From contig NZ_NOIS01000002.1 in assembly GCF_004137765.1 (NCBI RefSeq), positions 434,001-498,000 of the forward strand: 64,000 nt of DNA, given 5' to 3'. The DNA comes from Rothia uropygialis (lineage in GTDB: Bacteria; Actinomycetota; Actinomycetes; Actinomycetales; Micrococcaceae). Both the position numbers and the translations under genes were made by a program. Shown piece by piece: positions 54,290 through 62,680 of the stretch (positions within the stretch are counted from its first letter, which is position 1; each line of letters opens with the position of its first letter). The notes below the pieces were generated by a model. That model saw nothing but the letters and a program-made list of their open reading frames with translations, did no database searches and was not told the DNA's origin.

Positions 54290-55681
54290 ATGTCCCCGGT
54301 AACTCTCGTCCTTTTGGGCTTGGCCGCTGTCGTCGTCATCTTGGCGCTCATCATCAAGGCAAAAGCCCACCCGTTCCTCGCATTGCTCCTGGTCTCGGTC
54401 GGCCTGGCACTGGCCGCCGGAGTCCCCCTGGACAAGATCGTCCCCATGCTGGAAGACGGCATGGGCTCGACCCTCGGGTCGGTTGCCCTCATCGTGACGC
54501 TCGGTGCCATGATGGGCCGCATCATCGAAGTCTCAGGCGGAGCCGATGTCCTGGCCAAGATGCTGCTCGCCAAGTTCGGTCCGAACAAAGCCCCCTGGGC
54601 TCTCGGTGCCGCTGCTTTCATCTTCGGCATCCCCGTGTTCGTCGATGTCGCCCTCATCGTCCTCATGCCGATCATCTTGTCGGTCGGCCGCCGTCTTCAG
54701 GGCAACATGCTCAATTACGCCCTCCCCACCGTCATGGGCCTCCTGACGGTCCACGTGGTGCTTCCTCCGCACCCGGGGATCGTGGGAGGAGCCCAGGTCA
54801 TGGGGGCGAATATCGGCATGGTGCTCCTCCTGGGGCTGGTTCCGGCCATCATCATGTGGTTCGCCTCGCAACTGATGATCCCGTTCATCACCCGCCGCGT
54901 ATTTTCTCCCGTCCCGGCCATTTCGGCAGCGGAGATACAGGAAGCCGGTGAGGATTTCGACGAGGAATCGACCCAGTCGTTCCCGAAGGTCGACAATCCG
55001 CCGCGCGCTTGGGTCGTGATCCTCATGATCCTGATCCCGCTGGTTCTGATCATGTCCCAAACCATCACCTCCATGACTCTGCCTGCGGACAACGGTGTCG
55101 TTCAGTTCTTCTCCTTCGTAGGAGCCTCTCCGATGGCTCTCGTCATCGGTGTGGTCGTCGCAACCGTTGTCCTCGGCTACCGGAGAGGTTGGGGGCTGAC
55201 CCAGGCCGAGGACGTCATCAACTCGTCTCTTCCTCCCGTGGCCGCGGTCATCCTCATCACCGGAGCCGGTGGCACCTTCGGGCATGTGCTCCAAGAAACC
55301 GGGGTCGCCGACGCCGTCGCCGATGCCCTGGCCGGTACGGGTCTGCACATCCTGGTGATGGCGTGGTTGATGTCGGCTTTGATTCGCGCTGCCCAGGGGT
55401 CCGCGACCGTGGCGACCCTGACCACCGCGCCGCTCGTCGCGCCCCTGGTAACATCGCTCGGTCTCGCTCCGTTGCAGGTAGCACTCGTGGCGGTCACCAT
55501 CGGCATCGGTTCGATGGCCCTCTCCCACGTCAACGATTCCCTGTTTTGGGTGTGGTCTAGATACAACCAGGTCAACACCGCAACGGGACTCAAGTCCTAC
55601 ACGGTCCTGACCACGGCAACATCGATCGTCGGCTTCTTCGTCGCCCTGGTCATGTGGCCGGTGGTCTCCGCCATCGCCTGA
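54290..55681 (+). CDS. GntP-family permease (gluconate/acid sugar)
   Basis: 463 residues, 12-14 TM helices. GntP/Gnt-II family features: KIVPMLEDGMGSTLGSVALIVTLGAMMGRIIEVSGGA near the N-terminus, TVHVVLPPHPGIVGG, and HVNDSLFWVWSRY near the C-terminus. Members import gluconate and related aldonic acids; here a tetronate is likely from context. First gene of a three-gene operon. Confidence 0.92.
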   Translation: MSPVTLVLLGLAAVVVILALIIKAKAHPFLALLLVSVGLALAAGVPLDKIVPMLEDGMGSTLGSVALIVTLGAMMGRIIEVSGGADVLAKMLLAKFGPNKAPWALGAAAFIFGIPVFVDVALIVLMPIILSVGRRLQGNMLNYALPTVMGLLTVHVVLPPHPGIVGGAQVMGANIGMVLLLGLVPAIIMWFASQLMIPFITRRVFSPVPAISAAEIQEAGEDFDEESTQSFPKVDNPPRAWVVILMILIPLVLIMSQTITSMTLPADNGVVQFFSFVGASPMALVIGVVVATVVLGYRRGWGLTQAEDVINSSLPPVAAVILITGAGGTFGHVLQETGVADAVADALAGTGLHILVMAWLMSALIRAAQGSATVATLTTAPLVAPLVTSLGLAPLQVALVAVTIGIGSMALSHVNDSLFWVWSRYNQVNTATGLKSYTVLTTATSIVGFFVALVMWPVVSAIA

Positions 55682-55705
55682 TTTCTTGTCCGAAGGAGTT
55701 TCACC

Positions 55706-57061
55706 ATGCTTAATTCGCCCCGACGATTGCTCGTTCTCGACGACGACCCCACCGGTTCGCAGTGCGTCCACGATGTTCCCGTCGCCTTCGAACAGGACCC
55801 CAGAATCCTCACGGAGTCTTTGGAGCAGCCAGGTTCCACGTGCTTCACGCTCACCAATACTCGAGCCCTGGACGAGAACGCGGCGGTCTCGCTGAACCGC
55901 AGGACTCTGAGTGAATTCTTGGAAGCATCGCCCCAAAGTGATGAGGCGCCTCTGCACGTGGTCTCCCGGTCGGACTCCACCCTCAGGGGTCACGTGATTG
56001 CAGAGCCCAATGCACTGGCCGACGTTCTCTCCGAGCACGGCGTGGACGTCGACGCGTTCCTGTTCTGCCCCGCGATGATCGAAGCCGGCCGCTTCACGGA
56101 AGGCAATATCCACTACGCCATGGTCGACGGGGCTGCGCGAAGAGTCGAGGACACCGACTTCGCACGGGACGCGACGTTCGGCTACCACCATTCCGACCTC
56201 ACGGAGTTCCTCGAGGAAAAATCCGGCGGTACGGTCAAGGCTTCCGAGGTCCTCCGCCTCTCGCTCGACGACATCCGCTCCGGAGGACGGGAAAAGGTTT
56301 CGGAGATTCTCGCGGGAGCTTCGAACAGGACGTGGGTCGTCGTCAACGCTACCGATTACTCGGACATGGAGGTCGTCGTGGACGCCGTGACCGAGCTGGA
56401 AGCACGTGGACGCCACTTCGTCACACGGTGCGGTCCGTCATTTGTGCGTCCCCTCGCCGGTCAAACCGGCCCCCGCATTCTCAAGCCCTCGGATATTTCC
56501 CTGAGCGGGGAGAGAAAACGTCACGGTCTCGTGGTGGTCGGCTCCCACGTCGGACTCACCACGCAACAGCTCGAGGAAGTTCAGCGACGCGGGAGCCTGA
56601 CCGAAATCGAAATCGATGTGGAACAGCTCCTCAATGCGGGCCGACGGGACCACCACCTGGACCGGACGGTCCAGGCGATCCGAGAGGGCCTGAAGAATAA
56701 CGACGTCGCCGTCTACACCAGCCGGAAACTCATCTCGACTTCGGATCCGGCCGAGTCTCTCGACATCGCCAGAAGCGTCTCCGACGCGGTGGTTGAGGTC
56801 GTGGAAAGAAGCCGCGATGCTCTGCCGGCCTGGATCGTTGCCAAAGGAGGAATCACCTCCCACGAAGTCGCGCATCGAGGCCTGGGTATCCGTCTCGCGA
56901 GGGTTGCAGGCCAATTCTTCCCCGGTCAGATTTCACTCTTCAAACCGGAACACGCTCCCGAGAATGTTCGAGACTGCCCGTACGTGGTCTTCCCCGGAAA
57001 CGTGGGCAGCCGCGAGGCTCTCGCGGACGTCATCGAGCGCCTCCAGGCCGCTTCACGCTGA
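55706..57061 (+). CDS. Four-carbon acid sugar kinase (DUF1537)
   Basis: 451-residue DUF1537 kinase: N-terminal substrate domain with DDDPTGSQ and SRSDSTLRGH, C-terminal nucleotide domain with AKGGITSH and FPGNVG. The family phosphorylates 2-oxo-tetronate (OtnK) or D-threonate/D-erythronate. With denD and an LtnD-like dehydrogenase beside it, 2-oxo-tetronate 4-kinase is the best guess. No OtnC aldolase or OtnI isomerase is nearby. Confidence 0.92.
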   Translation: MLNSPRRLLVLDDDPTGSQCVHDVPVAFEQDPRILTESLEQPGSTCFTLTNTRALDENAAVSLNRRTLSEFLEASPQSDEAPLHVVSRSDSTLRGHVIAEPNALADVLSEHGVDVDAFLFCPAMIEAGRFTEGNIHYAMVDGAARRVEDTDFARDATFGYHHSDLTEFLEEKSGGTVKASEVLRLSLDDIRSGGREKVSEILAGASNRTWVVVNATDYSDMEVVVDAVTELEARGRHFVTRCGPSFVRPLAGQTGPRILKPSDISLSGERKRHGLVVVGSHVGLTTQQLEEVQRRGSLTEIEIDVEQLLNAGRRDHHLDRTVQAIREGLKNNDVAVYTSRKLISTSDPAESLDIARSVSDAVVEVVERSRDALPAWIVAKGGITSHEVAHRGLGIRLARVAGQFFPGQISLFKPEHAPENVRDCPYVVFPGNVGSREALADVIERLQAASR

Positions 57062-57091
57062 ACAATCGCCACGAATCACAGAACGGACATC

Positions 57092-57976
57092 ATGACTCAG
57101 AAAGACTCCATCGGTTGGATTGGACTCGGCGCGATGGGCGCCCCCATGGCCACGGTCGCGGCCCGAGCGGGCCACGCGGTGACGGCATTCGACCTGAATC
57201 CGGCCGTGCTCGAATCGGTAGCACCCCTCGTTGATACCGCGGGTTCGGCCCGTGAGGCTGCCACGGGTAGGGACGTCGTCGTCATCATGGTCGCGACGGG
57301 GCCCCAATTGGATGCGGTGCTCTTCGGCGAGGATGGCATCGCTGATGTTCTTTCGCCTGGGGCCACTCTCCTCATCATGTCCACGGTCGGCCTGGCCGCT
57401 GTGCAGCGTGCTGCCCTGGCTCTGGAACCGGTGACCCAACACATCGTCGACGCGCCCGTTTCCGGCGGCGTCGCCCGCGCCGGCACGGGAGATCTTCTCA
57501 TCATGGTGGGCGGCAGCGAAGAAGACGTAGCTTCCATCAAGCCGCTGCTGGACGCCCTGGGGTCGAATTGCCCGGTGGTCGGGCCTGAGCCGGGCGACGG
57601 CCAGAAGTTCAAGGTCGTGAACCAATTGTTGTGCGGAGTGCACATCGCCGCCGCGGGAGAAGCCCTCGCTCTCGCGGATTCGATGGGGCTCGACGTCGCC
57701 CAGTGCCACGAAGTGCTCAATGGCGGGGCCGCTCAATCCTTCATGTTCCAGGATCGCGGGTCTCGGATGGTCAATGAGGAGTTCGACGAGGCCCGGTCCG
57801 CCTTGAATATTTTCGTCAAGGACATGGGGCTCGTGACCGACGCGGCCCGGGCCGCAGACCAGCCGGTTCCGCTCGCTTCGGCGGCGGAGCAGGTGTACTT
57901 GAGAGGTCGAAGGGAGGGGCTCGGCCGCAAGGACGACTCCGTGGTCTACCAGATGCTCCGCGAGCGGGGCCGCTGA
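57092..57976 (+). CDS. 3-hydroxyisobutyrate-dehydrogenase-like NAD(P) oxidoreductase (LtnD type)
   Basis: 294 residues with IGWIGLGAMGAPMA (NAD site), DAPVSGGVARAGTGDLLIMVGG (substrate loop) and the catalytic lysine in GQKFKVVNQLL. The context points to an L-threonate dehydrogenase-like enzyme. Last gene of the permease-kinase-dehydrogenase operon, three bases from the convergent coaE stop. Confidence 0.9.
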   Translation: MTQKDSIGWIGLGAMGAPMATVAARAGHAVTAFDLNPAVLESVAPLVDTAGSAREAATGRDVVVIMVATGPQLDAVLFGEDGIADVLSPGATLLIMSTVGLAAVQRAALALEPVTQHIVDAPVSGGVARAGTGDLLIMVGGSEEDVASIKPLLDALGSNCPVVGPEPGDGQKFKVVNQLLCGVHIAAAGEALALADSMGLDVAQCHEVLNGGAAQSFMFQDRGSRMVNEEFDEARSALNIFVKDMGLVTDAARAADQPVPLASAAEQVYLRGRREGLGRKDDSVVYQMLRERGR

Positions 57977-57979
57977 ATC

Positions 57980-58594
57980 CTAACCGTCGGTCAGCTCCCG
58001 CCACAGCCGATCCACCTGCGCGGCCGTCTCTTCCTGGCTTCCTGAGTTGTCGATGATCCAGGTCGCTGCGGCCCGCCGTTGGTCGTCGGTCGCCTGGGAC
58101 CTGATGCGTGCTCGGGCGTCGTCCTCGTTCATTCCACGGTCCGAAACCAACCGTTCGATCCGCACGGGCTCTGGGGCCTCGACCACGATCACGCCGTCGA
58201 ATTTGTCCCCCTGGCCGGTCTCAACCAGAAGCGGAATGTCCTGGACGATGACGCCCGAGAACCCGGCTTTGTTCGTCGCCTCATCGACCAGGCGTTTCGA
58301 TTCGGCCCGGACCGCAGGGTGCACGATTGCGTTCAAGCGTTCGCGCGCGGAGTCGTCGCCGAAGACGATACGGGCCAACCCGGCCCGATCGAGTGAACCG
58401 GAGTCGTCCAGGACGTCAGAGCCGAATTCTTGTGCCACCTCGTCCAGAACCGGCGAACCGGCGACCATGAGCTCACGTGAAATCGCATCGGCATCGACCA
58501 AGACCGCCCCGTGGGTCGTCAGCAATCGCGCGACGGTCGACTTTCCAGAACCGATGCCGCCCGTCAGGCCCACATGCTTGACCGAATCTGTCAT
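57980..58594 (-). CDS. coaE: Dephospho-CoA kinase
   Basis: Last step of coenzyme A synthesis. 204 residues with P-loop GLTGGIGSGKST (9-20), VDADAISREL, and HPAVRAE. AGAGGAAG precedes ATG 58594. In related genomes it lies between rpsA and uvrB; here the acid-sugar locus intervenes on the uvrB side. Confidence 0.95.
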   Translation of the reverse strand: MTDSVKHVGLTGGIGSGKSTVARLLTTHGAVLVDADAISRELMVAGSPVLDEVAQEFGSDVLDDSGSLDRAGLARIVFGDDSARERLNAIVHPAVRAESKRLVDEATNKAGFSGVIVQDIPLLVETGQGDKFDGVIVVEAPEPVRIERLVSDRGMNEDDARARIRSQATDDQRRAAATWIIDNSGSQEETAAQVDRLWRELTDG

Positions 58595-58686
58595 TGGTCG
58601 CTTCCTCTCATACCGCGTAGTTGCGTTCCCTACCTTATCCGCCGGCGGGAGACGGTAATCCGCATCGACCGGAATAGACTGGATGA

Positions 58687-59379
58687 GTGACCGATTCTTT
58701 CGAAACCCGCGCCCGCACGTACACCGTCTTGTCCGGAAACCGGCCGGTCGAGACCACGCTGGAGGTCAAGAAGAGCGAGTTCATCGGACACGTGGCCCGC
58801 GTCGAATCGGAGGAGCAGGCCCGCGCGTACATCGAATCGTTGAGAAGGCGGTACCACGATGCACGGCACGTGTGTTCGGCCTTCGTCATCGGAGCGGACC
58901 GTGAGATCCAGCGTTCCTCCGATGACGGTGAACCTGCCGGCACCGCGGGGATCCCAATGCTCCAGGCACTCATTTCCCACCGAACCAGCCAGGACGATGA
59001 GTCGGTGACCGATCTCTCCGACGTGTGCGCGGTGGTGGTCAGGTACTTCGGCGGCATCAAATTGGGCGCAGGCGGTTTGGTTCGGGCTTATACGGACTCG
59101 ACCGTGCAGGCGCTCGACGCCGGCCACTTCGCTTCCAGGCAGAGGCTTCGGCGGGGACGGATCGACATGCCCCACGCGGAGGCCGGCCGCCTCGAAAATG
59201 AGCTTCGCGCATCGGCAGTAGCGGTTCTGGGAACCGACTACGGCCCGTCCCATGCGACACTGAACATCGCGGTCACTGACGCAGAGGCCCACCTTCACGG
59301 GGCCGAAAACCTCCTCGCATCCGCATCGTCAGGGGAATTGAGTCTGGTGTGGGGCGGCACGGAATGGGTCGACCGGTAG
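58687..59379 (+). CDS. YigZ/IMPACT family protein
   Basis: 230 residues with the IMPACT signature (KKSEFIGHVARVESEEQA, DDGEPAGTAGIPMLQAL, VVVRYFGGIKLGAGGLVRAY) and a C-terminal DUF1949-type domain. Likely binds nucleic acid or ribosomes; exact role unclear. Start GTG 58687. Divergent from coaE. Confidence 0.92.
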   Translation: MTDSFETRARTYTVLSGNRPVETTLEVKKSEFIGHVARVESEEQARAYIESLRRRYHDARHVCSAFVIGADREIQRSSDDGEPAGTAGIPMLQALISHRTSQDDESVTDLSDVCAVVVRYFGGIKLGAGGLVRAYTDSTVQALDAGHFASRQRLRRGRIDMPHAEAGRLENELRASAVAVLGTDYGPSHATLNIAVTDAEAHLHGAENLLASASSGELSLVWGGTEWVDR

Positions 59380-59494
59380 ATAACGTCCTTCGCACAGCGA
59401 CCGCTTACTCGCATGGAAGACGGACCCGATGAAATAGACAGAGGCGAGACCGTCCCTTCCGCCTGCCGTTGTTGCGTGTTGTTGCCCCGGAACG

Positions 59495-59530
59495 CGAATG
59501 GCCCCTCACCGTAAGGTGAGGGGCCATTCG
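59495..59530 (-). terminator. Terminator after rpsA
   Basis: Perfect 16-bp arms (CGAATGGCCCCTCACC and complement) around a GTAA tetraloop, 34 bp past the rpsA stop, between convergent rpsA and the YigZ gene. Confidence 0.75.
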
Positions 59531-59563
59531 TCTCAACAATCCCGCTACGGGAACTTTACCGGT

Positions 59564-61063
59564 TTAGTTGTTGCCGGTGAGCTTCTCGCGCAGTGCAGCC
59601 AGTGCCTCGTCCGAAGCCAGTGTGCCGGAATCGGCTGCCGGAACCTCGGAGGAGTAGCTGGACGGAGCCGGAGCTGCGTTCGAGGAGGAGGACGACGACG
59701 AGGACGACGAAGCCGAACCGGTTGCGGCGGTTGCTGCTGCGTCGGCGTCTTCGGCCAGGGCCTTGCGGACCTGCTCCTTGTGAGCTTCCCAACGAGCCTG
59801 AGCGTCAGCGTACTGCTGCTCCCAGGTTGCACGCTGGGTCTCGTAGCCCTCGAGCCATTCGTTGGTCTCGGGGTCGAAGCCCTCGGGGTACTTGTAGTTG
59901 CCCTGCTCGTCGTACTCCGCGGCCATACCGTACATGGCCGGGTCGAACTCGGTGCCGTCGGGGTCGACGCCCTCGTTGGCCTGCTTGAGGGACAGCGAAA
60001 TGCGGCGGCGGTCCAGATCGATGTCGATGACCTTGACGAAGAGCTCGTCTCCGACGGAGACGACCTGCTCGGCCAGATCCACGTGGCGGACAGCCAGTTC
60101 GGAGATGTGCACGAGGCCCTCGATGCCGTCTTCGACGCGAACGAACGCACCGAAGGGAACCAGCTTGGTGACCTTACCGGGAACGACCTGGCCCAGCGCG
60201 TGAGTGCGGGCGAAGGTCTGCCACGGGTCTTCCTGGGTTGCCTTGAGCGACAGCGATACACGCTCGCGGTCCAGATCCACCTCGAGAACCTCGACGGTGA
60301 CTTCCTGGCCAACCTCGACGACCTCTGAGGGGTGGTCGATGTGCTTCCAGGACAGCTCGGAAACGTGAACGAGTCCGTCCACGCCGCCCAGGTCCACGAA
60401 TGCACCGAAGTTGACGATGGAGGAGACAACGCCCGTGCGGACCTGTCCCTTCTCCAACTTGTTGAGGAACGAAGAGCGAACCTCGGACTGGGTCTGCTCG
60501 AGCCATGCACGGCGGGAAAGGACCACGTTGTTGCGGTTCTTGTCCAGCTCGATGATCTTGGCTTCGATCTCCTGACCGATGTAAGGAGCCAGGTCGCGAA
60601 CGCGACGCATCTCCACGAGGGATGCGGGGAGGAAGCCACGGAGACCGATGTCCAGGATGAGGCCGCCCTTGACGACCTCGATGACGGTACCGGTAACGAC
60701 GCCGTCCTCTTCCTTGATCTTCTCGATGTCGCCCCAGGCGCGCTCGTACTGAGCGCGCTTCTTGGACAAGATCAGACGGCCTTCCTTGTCCTCCTTGGTC
60801 AGGACGAGAGCCTCAACCTCATCACCAACGGCAACAACTTCACCGGGATCGACGTCGTGCTTGATGGAAAGTTCGCGGGACGGGATGACGCCTTCGGTCT
60901 TGTACCCGATATCCAGCAGAACTTCGTCGCGGTCAACCTTGACAACTTCGCCAGAAACAAGGTCGCCGTCGTTGAAGTACTTGATGGTCTCGTCAACGGC
61001 CTTGAGGAACTCTTCTTCGGTTCCGATGTCGTTGATCGCGACCTGCGGGGTGTTGGTGGTCAT
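59564..61063 (-). CDS. rpsA: 30S ribosomal protein S1
   Basis: 499 residues with four S1 RNA-binding repeats (about 34-105, 120-188, 205-277, 292-365), ending in RVSLSLK/RISLSLK motifs. Long acidic/Ala-Ser C-terminal tail containing a run of ten or more serines encoded by mixed codons. Binds mRNA to start translation. A consensus-like promoter with a ~120-nt leader lies upstream. Confidence 0.97.
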   Translation of the reverse strand: MTTNTPQVAINDIGTEEEFLKAVDETIKYFNDGDLVSGEVVKVDRDEVLLDIGYKTEGVIPSRELSIKHDVDPGEVVAVGDEVEALVLTKEDKEGRLILSKKRAQYERAWGDIEKIKEEDGVVTGTVIEVVKGGLILDIGLRGFLPASLVEMRRVRDLAPYIGQEIEAKIIELDKNRNNVVLSRRAWLEQTQSEVRSSFLNKLEKGQVRTGVVSSIVNFGAFVDLGGVDGLVHVSELSWKHIDHPSEVVEVGQEVTVEVLEVDLDRERVSLSLKATQEDPWQTFARTHALGQVVPGKVTKLVPFGAFVRVEDGIEGLVHISELAVRHVDLAEQVVSVGDELFVKVIDIDLDRRRISLSLKQANEGVDPDGTEFDPAMYGMAAEYDEQGNYKYPEGFDPETNEWLEGYETQRATWEQQYADAQARWEAHKEQVRKALAEDADAAATAATGSASSSSSSSSSSNAAPAPSSYSSEVPAADSGTLASDEALAALREKLTGNN

Positions 61064-61180
61064 GTAGTAGGGGCTCCGATGTGGATAGATTACTTACTCG
61101 GTCGACTCCGACCCACCTTGCGGCGGTCTAAGGACGAAGCCGAACATTTATTGGACTGTGCGCACATGGTGCGCCCACTA

Positions 61181-61209
61181 AGTCTATGGCTTGACGCAAG
61201 TCGGGTCAA
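61181..61209 (-). promoter_or_regulatory. rpsA promoter
   Basis: -35 TTGACC (61209-61204) and -10 TAGACT (61186-61181) with 17-bp spacing on the minus strand, about 120 nt before the rpsA start codon. The long leader leaves room for autoregulation by S1; no specific structure is identified. Confidence 0.65.
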
Positions 61210-61306
61210 CGCGTAAAAGCCCAAAACACGCCGATGTCTGCGCAACCTCTCGGAGGTTTCACCGAATGATTGCTTTCCGCGAGAAGGATCCGTCCCGTGG
61301 GCGCCG

Positions 61307-62653
61307 TCAGAAACCGAAATCGCAGTACGGTTCGCTCTTGACCGCGAACATTTCTGCGGCTTCTTCGGCGCCTTCTCCGAGCACCACTCCGTACTGAGCC
61401 TCGAGAGCACAGCCCCGGAAGACCGCGGAGGCCAACCGGTCCGCGGGGAAACGTACTCTGGTGGCAGAGGGCGAGAGGGCACAATCGTCCACTGCATGGT
61501 CCCCACGCCGACCCGGTGCCCCCAGGCCGTCGGCCGGAGTGACCTTCGCCGCACCGTTGCGGACTTCGAGTGCATAAGCGCCGGTGATCAGACCCAGTGG
61601 GTCATCAACCAGCAGGACGATCTTGCCGTCACGGCCGTATTTACGTGCCTCGAGGACCTTGACCACGTCCAGAATGCGAGTCCAGATGAGATCGGCTTCG
61701 CCCTTGGACCTCACAGCCCTGGGATCCTGCAAGATCGAAGACAGTGCCATCCCCGGGGCGTCTTTGAAGTCGACGACGTCCAACAGATCCACCGTGAACA
61801 GGTGGTTCCACAGCCCGACCGAAGCGGCAGGGGTGGCGGCCTGGAAGTCCACGATCTTCGCCCTGGGAGGGTCCGATTCATACCCCTGGTGCTCAAGGAC
61901 CAAGAAGCCCTCGGGGCCCGAAACACCGCAATAGACGAAGGCTTCCCGGTTGCGCACCGCCTCGATCGAGTCGTTGTGCAGATCGACGATTCCCAGATTG
62001 TTCTTGATGTGGGTCCGAAGCCGGTTCATCTGGCCCGGTCGATTCCGCGCTATCCTTTGCGCCAGCTCTTCTGCGAGCCCCAACATTTTGAGTGGTTCGG
62101 CCTCGAGGATGCTGCCGCGGATCGCTCCGGTCGATTCTAATGCGCTGGGCAGCACTCGGGGGCTACGGCGTATGTCCAATTCGTAGTCGCAGGACCTAGT
62201 GCTTACCCCGTACCCGAAGCGTCCGTAGATTCCGCCTTCCGAGGCGGTCAGCGCCGAGAGAGCAAAGCCTTCGCCCTGGGCAGTGCGGAGTTCTTCGGTC
62301 ATCATCGTCCGCAGGAGACCCCGGCGCCGATGCGAGGATGCAACGCCTACGCCCGAAATCGCCCACGTTCCAACGGTCGCAGCGCCTACGTTCATGGCCC
62401 GTGGAAAACCGACGATCGTCGAAACGGGCCGCGGGGTCGTACCGGCCCATTCGGGCGCCGGCTCAGTCTCTTCGAATCCTCGGTAGACAAAACCTTCGTG
62501 CTGATACTCCTGTGCCAGGTAGTCTTGCACGCCTCGCGTTCCTGGGTCTTCGTGGAAGCCGCGTTGCACCCGCCCGTGAAAACGCCGGTAGGTCTCGGTG
62601 GCTTTGCCATCGGGACCGAGTGCTTCTCTGATCTCAAAAGGCTTCAAACTCAT
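61307..62653 (-). CDS. Eis-like GNAT N-acetyltransferase
   Basis: 448 residues in the Eis layout: N-terminal GNAT domain with acetyl-CoA loop VGVASSHRRRGLLRTMM and GGIYGRFGYG, a second GNAT-like domain, a sterol-carrier-like C-terminal domain, and the terminal carboxylate after DFGF used in catalysis by Eis. Relatives acetylate aminoglycosides or other amines; native substrate unknown. ATG 62653 follows GAGGAA. It lies 27 bp after polA on the same strand. Confidence 0.9.
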   Translation of the reverse strand: MSLKPFEIREALGPDGKATETYRRFHGRVQRGFHEDPGTRGVQDYLAQEYQHEGFVYRGFEETEPAPEWAGTTPRPVSTIVGFPRAMNVGAATVGTWAISGVGVASSHRRRGLLRTMMTEELRTAQGEGFALSALTASEGGIYGRFGYGVSTRSCDYELDIRRSPRVLPSALESTGAIRGSILEAEPLKMLGLAEELAQRIARNRPGQMNRLRTHIKNNLGIVDLHNDSIEAVRNREAFVYCGVSGPEGFLVLEHQGYESDPPRAKIVDFQAATPAASVGLWNHLFTVDLLDVVDFKDAPGMALSSILQDPRAVRSKGEADLIWTRILDVVKVLEARKYGRDGKIVLLVDDPLGLITGAYALEVRNGAAKVTPADGLGAPGRRGDHAVDDCALSPSATRVRFPADRLASAVFRGCALEAQYGVVLGEGAEEAAEMFAVKSEPYCDFGF

Positions 62654-62680
62654 GTGGTTCCTCTTCGGTTGACGGATCAA

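Noticed and set aside
54533-56416. 627-codon minus-strand open frame
   Set aside because: Antisense to the GntP permease and DUF1537 kinase genes; composition is His/Asp/Arg-rich nonsense without a family.
59564-59720. Serine run in rpsA as a microsatellite
   Set aside because: The serines use mixed codons and lie in the disordered tail; not a simple repeat likely to cause phase variation.
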